Shown: piece by piece, positions 15,086 to 20,630 of the stretch
How the letters are laid out: each line of letters begins with the position of its first letter
Numbering within the stretch: the stretch's first letter is position 1
IMG/VR virus record: IMGVR_UViG_3300005529_000014
Coordinates: 1 to 44,856 of that record
DNA from: a virus
DNA length: 44,856 bases
Direction: 5' to 3' (one strand)
Notes under the pieces: generated by a model
The model's database searches: none
Told to the model about the DNA's origin: nothing
What the model saw: the letters and a program-made list of their open reading frames with translations, nothing else
Program-made: the position numbers and the translations under genes

Positions 15086-15199
15086 TCAGATGGGGTAGCC
15101 GTTCTCCTTAACAATTGGTGACCACTGATTCTACGTTACTGCTACACTTCCTCTAATGGACGCCAAGACCTGATCTACACGACGATCGAATTCTGTGGC

Positions 15200-15355
15200 G
15201 TGATGCTCGGGGGGTGCATCATTGTCGGCTCCCTAATAGGGGCTGTCCTGCTGCCGATTATGGTCACGCCTTGGCTGGTTTTCGCATCCCCCCCGATCGC
15301 CTTATTCGGGATCATGATCGGATTGATCTACATGCGGCTGAGTCTCGATTTTTAG
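15200..15355 (+). CDS. 51-aa two-span membrane protein
   Basis: Starts at GTG 15200 or ATG 15203. The product is hydrophobic from end to end with two spans (about 4-23 and 25-45). A TGCTACACT -10 motif lies at 15138-15146. ATG 15154, eight bases after it, opens a five-codon leader that stops at once. Possible roles include superinfection exclusion. Not shown. Confidence 0.5.
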   Translation: MMLGGCIIVGSLIGAVLLPIMVTPWLVFASPPIALFGIMIGLIYMRLSLDF

Positions 15356-15384
15356 TGACGCCGACGACACGGCACACTTACTAT
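15355..15384 (+). promoter_or_regulatory. possible promoter upstream of zinc/sigma-like genes
   Basis: GTGACG (15355-15360) and TACTAT (15379-15384) are 18 bp apart. This is a moderate match in the 69-bp gap before the gene at 15425. Confidence 0.35.
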
Positions 15385-15424
15385 AGCGTACTACGTCAGT
15401 TGCAACAGGTACTCTGCATGTTGA

Positions 15425-15712
15425 GTGCCAGTAAAGAAGCGGCAGGTTGTATTCAAGAAGTTCCGCCGGCAGCAATGCCCAGCCTGCCTAGACCGCAACG
15501 CCCTCAACCTTGTCGGCCTGCCGATCTTCTGGCAAGGCATGAAGCTAACCGGGGGTTGTGAGCTCTGTGACGGCACAGGGCGGGTTGAGGTCACGGAGAA
15601 GGTCGAGGACTACCCGCCTGGGGATGTGTGGATCGTCCACCGGGAGTGCCTTTACTGCAAGAGCAAGACGAACCGGCACCGCAAGGGCTGTAAGAAGCGT
15701 CCGCCGGAATGA
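15425..15712 (+). CDS. multi-zinc-finger protein (DnaJ-type CxxCxGxG)
   Basis: The 95-aa protein starts at GTG 15425. It has CPAC (18-21), CELCDGTG (45-52, the DnaJ-type knuckle) and CLYC plus a final Cys near residue 88. Basic segments (KKRQVVFKKFRRQ at the start, KTNRHRKGCKKR at the end) suggest nucleic-acid binding. It is coupled by ATGA to the sigma-like gene, so it may assist transcription control. Confidence 0.6.
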   Translation: MPVKKRQVVFKKFRRQQCPACLDRNALNLVGLPIFWQGMKLTGGCELCDGTGRVEVTEKVEDYPPGDVWIVHRECLYCKSKTNRHRKGCKKRPPE

Positions 15713-16017
15713 GCTACTGGGATGAGGAGCTGGGTCAGTGGCTTGACGCCGAGCCACACTATGACAGCTATTTCCAGGACGAGCCTAAAGAGTCTGTCTC
15801 CGCCGACCTTCTCTTGGCGATTGAGTCGCTGGAACCAAAACAGAAGTTCGTGCTAGAGTTGAGGTATGGGCTCAGGCATGGCGCTTTGGGCCGGGAGTTC
15901 TCTCAAAGGGAGATTGCCGAGCTAATGGGTGTGTCTCAGTCGGCTGTGTGCCAACTCGAGGATTCGGCCGTGAAATCGTTAAGTGACCTTATCAACTCTG
16001 GGACTACTGCGCCTTGA
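15709..16017 (+). CDS. sigma-70 region 4-like transcription factor
   Basis: The 102-aa protein starts at ATG 15709. Residues 33-95 match sigma region 4: SLEPKQKFVLELRYGL, then the HTH FSQREIAELMGVSQSAVCQLEDSAVKSL. Regions 2 and 3 are absent. Proteins of this size (ArpU-like or partial sigma) often activate late genes in phages. It is the most likely late activator here. Its stop overlaps the next TTG start. Confidence 0.7.
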   Translation: MSYWDEELGQWLDAEPHYDSYFQDEPKESVSADLLLAIESLEPKQKFVLELRYGLRHGALGREFSQREIAELMGVSQSAVCQLEDSAVKSLSDLINSGTTAP

Positions 16018-16544
16018 CGATCACATGGCACGGCCTCGCTGCTGTTTACACCCAGGAGGAGCGCCTACAGATGGCCGGCCTTCCTGTGTCTGAGGCTTTG
16101 GTGCTGCATGTGCTAAAATCAGAGATTGACGGGACGTTGTTTACACCTAGTGTAAACGCGGGTAATGATCGGTCTGGCCGAGCCGGTCGTCAAAAGTCGG
16201 CCACTACCATTGCCCTAGTAGCAACTCAGAGAGCCCCAGACGAGTTGATAGAACAGGTGGAGGACTTCATAGAGGGCAACCTGAGAAGCCCCGTCAAGTT
16301 CTCCTACGTCGTCGGGGATACATCCATCCTGGAACGCCGAGCAGCCCAGTTTTGCCAAGACCGTGAAATCCCTGTCACAATCGTTGCCAAGGCTGTAAAA
16401 GGCGAGTGGGACGAGGGTTCAGAGATCCGGGATGAGCGGGTTGTGGCTTTGGTGGATATGGTCTACGCCTTCGACAGTAGCGCTCGTACGAGAAGTTACG
16501 AGCAGCTCTGTAAACGCCAACGGAAGCCGTTTCACCGTGTCTGA
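16014..16544 (+). CDS. SLOG/DUF2493-like protein
   Basis: The 176-aa protein starts at TTG 16014 (TTGA overlap). The C-terminal part (VGDTSILERRAAQFCQDREI, then IRDERVVALVDMVYAF) resembles the Rossmann-like SLOG/DUF2493 pattern, in which a G-D/S-x2-G-like loop and an R-D/N motif bind a nucleotide ligand. The N-terminal 60 residues are unassigned. A perfect operator-like palindrome lies inside the gene at 16139-16157. Function unproven. Confidence 0.5.
   Translation: MTITWHGLAAVYTQEERLQMAGLPVSEALVLHVLKSEIDGTLFTPSVNAGNDRSGRAGRQKSATTIALVATQRAPDELIEQVEDFIEGNLRSPVKFSYVVGDTSILERRAAQFCQDREIPVTIVAKAVKGEWDEGSEIRDERVVALVDMVYAFDSSARTRSYEQLCKRQRKPFHRV
16139..16157. promoter_or_regulatory. perfect 8-bp palindrome, operator-like
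   Basis: GTTTACAC-CTA-GTGTAAAC is a perfect inverted repeat with a 3-bp spacer inside the SLOG-like gene. Its half sites match the TGTTTACA-type motif at the repressor promoter. Confidence 0.5.
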
Positions 16545-16734
16545 AAGGCTTGAGGACGCCGTCCGCGACGCCCTGGATATCGCCTCGGGGTGGTGTCGCC
16601 CTTACGCCTCGGCCGATGAGAAGCTAGAAGAGGTTGAGCTATTGCTCAGGCTGGCGCTTAAAGACCATTTCGACACACTTGGTAGAGAGCCGCACCAACA
16701 GAAAAGGCCGACCTCTCGGCCGGCCTCTCTGTAG
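16537..16734 (+). CDS. 65-aa helical protein
   Basis: GTG 16537 overlaps the previous stop by eight bases. The product is helical and acidic (SERLEDAVRDALDIASGW, DEKLEEVELLLRLALKDHF) with a polar tail. It is the last gene of the sigma-like operon. Function unknown. Confidence 0.55.
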   Translation: MSERLEDAVRDALDIASGWCRPYASADEKLEEVELLLRLALKDHFDTLGREPHQQKRPTSRPASL

Positions 16735-16751
16735 GTGTTGTCAGGCACCTA
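16732..16751. terminator. hairpin between convergent operons
   Basis: TAGGTG (16732-16737) pairs with CACCTA (16746-16751) around an 8-nt loop. It overlaps the stops of both the rightward and the leftward gene. The stem is short, so termination is only possible. Confidence 0.35.
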
Positions 16752-16937
16752 ATTAACTACCCTAACAGCCAAAGCCCTCTCAGCAGTAGCTTTTGCCGCC
16801 GCCTCTTCCCTGTCTTTCCGGTGTTTACGGTGATGGGAAGCCAGGACGTGTTCTCCGACCCAACTTCCCACCTTGTAGTTGCACCAGATGCAGTGTTTGA
16901 CGGCTCCCATGTCGTTAAACTGGTACTTGTCAGGCAT
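16749..16937 (-). CDS. 62-aa zinc-finger protein
   Basis: ATG 16937 overlaps the stop of the gene before it by eight bases; a longer reading from GTG 17033 would only shadow that gene. CIWC (16-19) and HVLASHH (30-36) form a C2H2-like site, followed by a basic Ala-rich helix. It is likely a nucleic-acid binder of unknown role. Confidence 0.55.
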   Translation of the reverse strand: MPDKYQFNDMGAVKHCIWCNYKVGSWVGEHVLASHHRKHRKDREEAAAKATAERALAVRVVN

Positions 16938-17106
16938 CCTGCTCGCCTTCGATTCGTGTTTCTTGAAGTGTGCGCCATCCAAACGCGCCGCAACACTCGC
17001 CATCCTGGCCGAGGTCATGGCAGCCAGGACCACCGGGCCAAGTGCAGTAAGGCTGCTTAATCTGTTCGCGGACGATCGTTTCGATGTGGATCCGCTTATT
17101 GGTCAT
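16930..17106 (-). CDS. 58-aa Cys-containing protein
   Basis: ATG 17106 shares its A with the preceding TGA. The cysteines 21, 29, 38 and 39 (YCTWPGGPGCH, GECCGAFGW) could bind a metal. The overlap pattern with both neighbours supports it as a real gene. Function unknown. Confidence 0.5.
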   Translation of the reverse strand: MTNKRIHIETIVREQIKQPYCTWPGGPGCHDLGQDGECCGAFGWRTLQETRIEGEQDA

Positions 17107-17312
17107 CACGCAGCCTCGAGGGCCTCGCCAAGAGCCACGTTCATCGGCTTGACGGGCCTCATCGCCGCAGCCACCTTCATCGCTTCTGTGTTCAAGGCCC
17201 CCAGGATGATGAGGGCATGGTTCCTGTCGTCCGGCTGGAGCGTAAACAGAATGGTTCCGTCCGGCCGCTGGATGAGGATGTAGTCTTTATCCTCGTACAT
17301 GGTGTATTTCAT
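17106..17312 (-). CDS. 68-aa unknown protein
   Basis: ATG 17312 overlaps the previous stop (ATGA). A beta-hairpin-like start (DYILIQRPDGTILFTLQPDD) is followed by a helix (NHALIILGALNTEAMKVAAAM). Function unknown. Confidence 0.55.
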   Translation of the reverse strand: MKYTMYEDKDYILIQRPDGTILFTLQPDDRNHALIILGALNTEAMKVAAAMRPVKPMNVALGEALEAA

Positions 17313-17632
17313 GGTGTCCTCTCGGCTTGATTGATTGCCGCACGGGCGATTCTCTGAGCAGCCCCAGCGTGATAGCCGCTGATCGGGAACGACTCAATCT
17401 CTTTAAGGGCTTGAAGAAGACTTCCAACCTCTGACTTGAGGCGATTGTGTTTACTTTCGAGCCGAAGAAATAGTTCCTGATAGGGCAGTAGAGCCTTGTT
17501 GACCGCCGTCCACCATTCGCGTTCAGAGGAGAGCGCGTCAATCTCACGCCCCAGCTTGGCGTTCTTTTCTTCTAGATCCTCGACAAGCCCACAGCAAGTT
17601 CCTTCACAGACGGGGCAAACATCAAGTTTCAC
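17309..17632 (-). CDS. 107-aa zinc-ribbon/coiled-coil protein
   Basis: GTG 17632 is coupled by GTGA. CPVC (6-9) and a further Cys pair (13-14) lead into a long coiled coil (LVEDLEEKNAKLGREIDALSS, then LESKHNRLKSEVGSLLQALK). It may be a scaffold or adaptor for a DNA-bound complex. Function unknown. Confidence 0.55.
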   Translation of the reverse strand: MKLDVCPVCEGTCCGLVEDLEEKNAKLGREIDALSSEREWWTAVNKALLPYQELFLRLESKHNRLKSEVGSLLQALKEIESFPISGYHAGAAQRIARAAINQAERTP

Positions 17633-17778
17633 TGTTCTTCCAACGTCTGACTAATGAGGCTATTGAGGTCGTTAAGATCGTCCTGGTCTAGCTCATCATG
17701 TGGATCGCTGATTTGCCGGATCCAAAGAAGATTGCCGATCTCGTCTCTTAGCTCAAGATTTACAAGGTGTTCCCTCAT
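17629..17778 (-). CDS. 49-aa acidic protein
   Basis: ATG 17778 follows GGAGG (17790-17786) at normal distance. The product is acidic and helical (DELDQDDLNDLNSLISQTLEEQ) and overlaps the next GTG. Function unknown. Confidence 0.5.
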   Translation of the reverse strand: MREHLVNLELRDEIGNLLWIRQISDPHDELDQDDLNDLNSLISQTLEEQ

Positions 17779-17781
17779 TGT

Positions 17782-17853
17782 TCAGTCCTCCAGGTCTGTA
17801 AACACTAGGTAGAGTCCGGCCATGAGAAGCAGGCCGGCGAGAAACTGGGTCAT
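17782..17853 (-). CDS. 23-aa membrane peptide
   Basis: ATG 17853 follows AAAGGGG. The product is one membrane span (QFLAGLLLMAGLYLVFTD). The TGTTTACA dyad (17797-17804) lies inside it. It may be a real micro-protein or a coupling ORF. Confidence 0.4.
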   Translation of the reverse strand: MTQFLAGLLLMAGLYLVFTDLED

Positions 17854-17883
17854 ATGACCCCTTTGGTTAGAGAGGAAGCAGGA

Positions 17884-17903
17884 GGGCCACCCGAAGGTGG
17901 CCC
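17884..17903 (-). terminator. UUCG-loop hairpin, leftward
   Basis: On the minus strand GGGCCACC-TTCG-GGTGGCCC is an 8-bp stem closed by the very stable UUCG tetraloop. It is followed by a pyrimidine-rich stretch, TCCTGCTTCCTCTCT. It lies just after the gene at 17928-18266 and could attenuate the small genes beyond. Confidence 0.6.
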
Positions 17904-17927
17904 GTCAACTGCGCTTGTTCGTAGGTC

Positions 17928-18266
17928 TTACTGTTCGCTGACGGTTTCGATCCAAGCGTTTGCGATCTCGTCCCAGTCCACTTCGTCCAGCGCGTAGCCG
18001 AGAAGGTCGGCCGCGAACGACGCGCCGAGATCCGGCGCGAGCTCATCACGAACGAAATCCTTCAGGCGATCGGCTACAGTGAAGCGGTTTGCCTGGTCCT
18101 GCGACCAGATCTTCGGCACGTTCGAGTGACCGTCTGCATCCTCGAGCGCGTCTCGCGTCACCTGGCAAGTCACGTTGTAGAGCCCCTCGTCGTTGGAAAG
18201 CCAAAGGTTGACATTCCAGGTGGGGTAGTTCTTCCAGCCGTTGTACGTCTCGGTCATGGTCTGCAC
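17928..18266 (-). CDS. DUF7249-like protein (NGWKNYPTWNV motif)
   Basis: The 112-aa protein starts at GTG 18266 just after GGAGGAG; ATG 18257 is also possible. The N-terminal motif YNGWKNYPTWNVNLWLSNDE is shared with a family of small phage, plasmid and archaeal proteins whose role is unknown. The C-terminus is acidic and helical (DEVDWDEIANAWIETVSEQ). The acidic character would suit DNA mimicry or anti-defence, but that is speculation. Confidence 0.6.
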   Translation of the reverse strand: MQTMTETYNGWKNYPTWNVNLWLSNDEGLYNVTCQVTRDALEDADGHSNVPKIWSQDQANRFTVADRLKDFVRDELAPDLGASFAADLLGYALDEVDWDEIANAWIETVSEQ

Positions 18267-18301
18267 GATACTCCTCCTCTTGGTCTAGCCACTCCTGGAA
18301 G

Positions 18302-18329
18302 GTGCGCCGCCGGTCATCCGGCGGCGCAC
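18302..18329. repeat. perfect 12-bp hairpin
   Basis: GTGCGCCGCCGG-TCAT-CCGGCGGCGCAC folds perfectly on either strand. It lies in the 95-bp gap between two leftward genes and has no T-run. It may be an RNA processing or translation control site. A leftward frame reads through it, but that frame later shadows the next gene. Confidence 0.6.
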
Positions 18330-18361
18330 TCCAGGCCAGTAGAAGTTTCGGGTCTCTAAGC

Positions 18362-18517
18362 TCAGAGTCCAAGGATCTTGATTTCCTGGAGCTCTTCACT
18401 CGTCAGGGTTCCGTCTGAGAACATGTCTCCTCCTGTGTAGGTCAGGGTTTTCTCTACCTCGGTGAACAGATCGCCTTGCGGGGATGGTGGGGATCCTTTC
18501 GGGCCCTGCCATGTCAT
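18362..18517 (-). CDS. 51-aa protein, first gene of the leftward small-gene operon
   Basis: ATG 18517 lies 16 bases after the -10 box of the promoter at 18533-18561. The product is polar (QGDLFTEVEKTLTYTGGDMF, TSEELQEIKILGL). An inner ATG behind AGGAGGAG (MFSDGTLTS) could make a 20-aa form. Function unknown. Confidence 0.5.
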   Translation of the reverse strand: MTWQGPKGSPPSPQGDLFTEVEKTLTYTGGDMFSDGTLTSEELQEIKILGL

Positions 18518-18532
18518 CGAGTATGTGGGTTG

Positions 18533-18561
18533 AGTATCGGTGCTGCTACACTGCTGGTCAA
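18533..18561 (-). promoter_or_regulatory. leftward promoter
   Basis: On the minus strand TTGACC (18561-18556) and GATACT (18538-18533) are 17 bp apart. The spacer contains the reverse complement of CTGCTACACTGCTGGTCA, the conserved -10 region seen at 5590, so rightward transcription from the same spot is also possible. Confidence 0.6.
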
Positions 18562-18638
18562 GAGTCATGAGGCAAGGTTAACAGTATCCTTACATCTAGG
18601 CAGTTAGGACAGGCCGCTGTAAACGCTAAGGACGGCTA

Positions 18639-18752
18639 ATGCGCCACATCATGGAGCCAGACAAGACCACAGAGCCCAACATGGCCGCCACCCTCTGGCT
18701 GCTCGCCGCCATCCTCGGCCTGGTCATCCTTCTAGCCCTTATGACCCAGTGA
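18639..18752 (+). CDS. 37-aa membrane protein
   Basis: ATG 18639 follows AAGGA. A polar N-terminus (about 14 residues) precedes one membrane span (AATLWLLAAILGLVILLALM). It heads a three-gene membrane module at the start of the rightward late region. Confidence 0.5.
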   Translation: MRHIMEPDKTTEPNMAATLWLLAAILGLVILLALMTQ

Positions 18753-18970
18753 GGAAACCCGGCCCGCTAACGTTCGCCACCCTCGCCCTACTCATCCTCT
18801 TCGGTGCAACTGACTTGGCAGCCGAGCTCACAGGAGACGGCAAAGGACAGTGGGGAGAGACGTTCAGCACCTTGATAGCCCATCTAGACAGACGGGCCTG
18901 GTACTACAGGGCAGGGATAGGACTCTTGACAGTTCTTCTAGCGCTCCATCTGACGGTTCAGTGGCCGTGA
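18749..18970 (+). CDS. 73-aa two-span membrane protein
   Basis: GTG 18749 overlaps the previous stop (GTGA). Spans lie at about 7-26 and 51-70, with a polar loop of charged residues between. Small proteins of this layout can act in exclusion or lysis. No family recognised. Confidence 0.55.
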   Translation: MRKPGPLTFATLALLILFGATDLAAELTGDGKGQWGETFSTLIAHLDRRAWYYRAGIGLLTVLLALHLTVQWP

Positions 18971-19143
18971 CAGACAAGGTAGTCATAGGCGAGTCGGTAG
19001 CAGGCATGCTGATATGGCCACTAGGTGTCAAGCGCCGGCTGACAGACCAGTACGGCACACACAGCTATCCGGCATGGCCGTCTATACAGCTAGACCAGCA
19101 AGGGCTGGTTGAGCCAGCCCCAAATCCGCCCGAATCAGCTTAA
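18967..19143 (+). CDS. 58-aa protein coupled to membrane genes
   Basis: GTG 18967 overlaps the previous stop (GTGA). One weak hydrophobic stretch (VAGMLIWPLGV) and a Pro-rich end (EPAPNPPESA). Function unknown. Confidence 0.45.
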   Translation: MTDKVVIGESVAGMLIWPLGVKRRLTDQYGTHSYPAWPSIQLDQQGLVEPAPNPPESA

Positions 19144-19144
19144 A

Positions 19145-19204
19145 ACAGGCTAGATCAAGCCATATCCATGTGACTTTGCCGCGACATTGGCTGATTTAGC
19201 CTGT
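19145..19204. repeat. long imperfect inverted repeat in the 19.1-19.3 kb gap
   Basis: ACAGGCTAGATCAAGCCA (19145-19162) pairs with TGGCTGATTTAGCCTGT (19188-19204) with one mismatch and one bulge, around a 25-nt loop. AGCCATATC in the left arm/loop recurs at 19210-19218. The 158-bp gap (19144-19301) has no gene and may hold a control site, late promoter or origin. Confidence 0.6.
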
Positions 19205-19240
19205 GTTCTAGCCATATCAAGGTAGAGCCGAAGCCATGCA

Positions 19241-19320
19241 GGCTTGCTCGAGTGGCCGAGCCGGCTGGACGCGAAGCCGGGGGTTTTAAACCCGCAACTT
19301 CTTGGCTGCGCTATCCAAGC
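19241..19320 (+). other. tRNA-like remnant
   Basis: GGCTTG (19241-19246) can pair with CAAGCC near 19316-19321. A D-arm-like GAGTGGCCGAG and a GGG-TTTTAAA-CCC stem-loop (anticodon position UUA) lie between. Spacing between the arms is wrong and no TTCRANY loop follows, so it is not a functional cloverleaf as read. It overlaps the possible start of the gene at 19302. Confidence 0.25.
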
Positions 19321-19532
19321 CCTCATTCCAGCCTAAAGAGAAACCCCTGGACCTAGTGGTGGCAACCAGAAACAAGAACATCAAGGCTACGAATGAGGAG
19401 TTGGCTGTCTGGTCTGCTGCTGCTTTGCAGGCCGGCCTTCCTCTTAACAGGTGGATCCGGAAGTCGTTGAATCAGCGGGCTGAGCTGGAGGCTGCTCTGG
19501 TCCGGGAGAGGCTGAAGCATGAGCGAGGTTAG
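19302..19532 (+). CDS. 76-aa helical protein
   Basis: The TTG at 19302 gives the longest form; GTGs at 19357-19362 are alternatives and no RBS settles it. The C-terminal part (NEELAVWSAAALQAGLPLNRWIRKSLN) looks like a ribbon-helix-helix-type or mobilisation-like small domain. It may bind DNA. It overlaps the next ATG. Confidence 0.5.
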   Translation: MAALSKPSFQPKEKPLDLVVATRNKNIKATNEELAVWSAAALQAGLPLNRWIRKSLNQRAELEAALVRERLKHERG

Positions 19533-19710
19533 CTGGGGTTTCGAGTTCGAGGATGTTGAGTTGGGAACGTTCGAGTCTGACGATGACGTAGAACCTCTTG
19601 AGAGCCCCGTGGAGACGTCGGATTGTTCTTGGGGTAGCTGGAGGTCTCCTAGAAGGATTTACCGTCACGCGAGTGCGTGTAGAGACGCGAAGGAGTTTCT
19701 GTATGGCTAA
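19519..19710 (+). CDS. 63-aa acidic N-term/basic C-term protein
   Basis: ATG 19519 overlaps the previous gene by 14 bases. The first half is very acidic (FEFEDVELGTFESDDDVEP) and the second basic (SPRRIYRHASACRDAKEF). Function unknown. Confidence 0.5.
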   Translation: MSEVSWGFEFEDVELGTFESDDDVEPLESPVETSDCSWGSWRSPRRIYRHASACRDAKEFLYG

Positions 19711-19936
19711 GTTGAACGCGAAGGCCAGGAAGGCCCTCCCTAAAAGCCAGTTTGCAGGCCCGGACCGGAGTTACCCGGTTCCGGATAAGTCTCATGCTGC
19801 GAATGCGAAGGCTCGTGCTACGCAGGCTGTGAAGGCTGGCCGGATGTCTGCTGCTCAGGCGGCGAAGATTGACGCGAAGGCGAACAAGGTTCTCGGCAAG
19901 GGTAAGGCTAAGGCAAAAGCCAGGAAGGGCAAGTAA
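19703..19936 (+). CDS. 77-aa highly basic protein (DUF6582-like)
   Basis: ATG 19703 overlaps the previous stop by eight bases. The motif FAGPDRSYPVPDKSHAANAKA is typical of small phage proteins of DUF6582 type. The tail is a Lys/Ala-rich sequence resembling histone H1 tails. It probably binds DNA, perhaps during packaging. Confidence 0.6.
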   Translation: MAKLNAKARKALPKSQFAGPDRSYPVPDKSHAANAKARATQAVKAGRMSAAQAAKIDAKANKVLGKGKAKAKARKGK

Positions 19937-20166
19937 TGGCTGCCGGACAGTACGATCTAGGACCACATTTCAACAAGCCGCAGCCTGGTATTAAGTCAGC
20001 TGTTCAGCTTCTTGAGAACGGTCGCGCTCCTGCCTCTCTGAGCCCGCAGCAGCAGGCTTATCTTCGGAAGACGCACGGTCCGTACCCTCGTCCCGACGAT
20101 AGGAATACAGGCCAGGGGATCAACCCGCCGAGCGCCCATCGGGTCCAGACGAGCATTACTCACTGA
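19936..20166 (+). CDS. 76-aa polar protein
   Basis: ATG 19936 shares its A with the preceding TAA. It is Pro/Gln-rich with a helix (SAVQLLENGR, SPQQQAYLRKTHG). Likely a small virion or DNA-associated protein, judged by position only. Confidence 0.5.
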   Translation: MAAGQYDLGPHFNKPQPGIKSAVQLLENGRAPASLSPQQQAYLRKTHGPYPRPDDRNTGQGINPPSAHRVQTSITH

Positions 20167-20393
20167 TGTCGTCAGAGTTCGACCTTGACGGGTTCATTGA
20201 GGAGTCTGCGGAGTCCTTGCGGGTGAAGCATGAGAAGATCCCTGAGTCTCGTATCTCGAGGGAGATCAAGCGTGTTGCGTCGGAGCAGAACGCCCGGGAG
20301 AAGATCACAAGGGTTCTTGGCCCGAAGATGACCTACCGGGACAAGGGTCAGGAGATTGTGATTCCTCGTTATAGGAGCTGGCCCAGTGGCTGA
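20166..20393 (+). CDS. 75-aa charged helical protein
   Basis: ATG 20166 shares its A with the preceding TGA. The product is charged and helical (ESAESLRVKHEKIPESRISREIK). Function unknown. Confidence 0.5.
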   Translation: MSSEFDLDGFIEESAESLRVKHEKIPESRISREIKRVASEQNAREKITRVLGPKMTYRDKGQEIVIPRYRSWPSG

Positions 20394-20550
20394 CATTTCC
20401 GATGTTGCGATGGAACCCCATCATGTGATCCGTGACCGGATCTCCACTGTTGAGAGAACCGAAGGTGTTCAGGGGGCGGAATACTCGCCTTTGGACAACG
20501 AGGGCTACGCGGGTGCTCCTGGGCTTCCGATTCCGCAGGGTGGCGAGTGA
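20386..20550 (+). CDS. 54-aa polar protein
   Basis: GTG 20386 overlaps the previous stop by eight bases and its TGA shares an A with the next ATG. Acidic and Gly/Pro-rich (YSPLDNEGYAGAPGLPIPQ), probably disordered. Function unknown. Confidence 0.5.
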   Translation: MADISDVAMEPHHVIRDRISTVERTEGVQGAEYSPLDNEGYAGAPGLPIPQGGE

Positions 20551-20630
20551 TGGTCAAGCATGTCGTGTATGTGCGGTTCTTCGCCCAGTACGACAACCTT
20601 CTGGCTGTCTATTCGTTCTGCATGAATTGA
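20550..20630 (+). CDS. 26-aa peptide leading into the glycosyltransferase
   Basis: ATG 20550 follows by TGATG and its stop overlaps the next TTG. The product is aromatic (VYVRFFAQYDNLLAVYSF). It may only couple translation to the glycosyltransferase. Confidence 0.35.
   Translation: MVKHVVYVRFFAQYDNLLAVYSFCMN

Noticed and set aside
14864-15121. Rightward ORF opposite the gene at 14816-15085
   Set aside because: No ribosome site and an uneven composition. The opposite frame gives a better helical protein.
18046-18399. Leftward ORF running through the 12-bp hairpin
   Set aside because: Its second half only shadows the DUF7249-like gene. A short real protein from its first part cannot be excluded but has no clear start.
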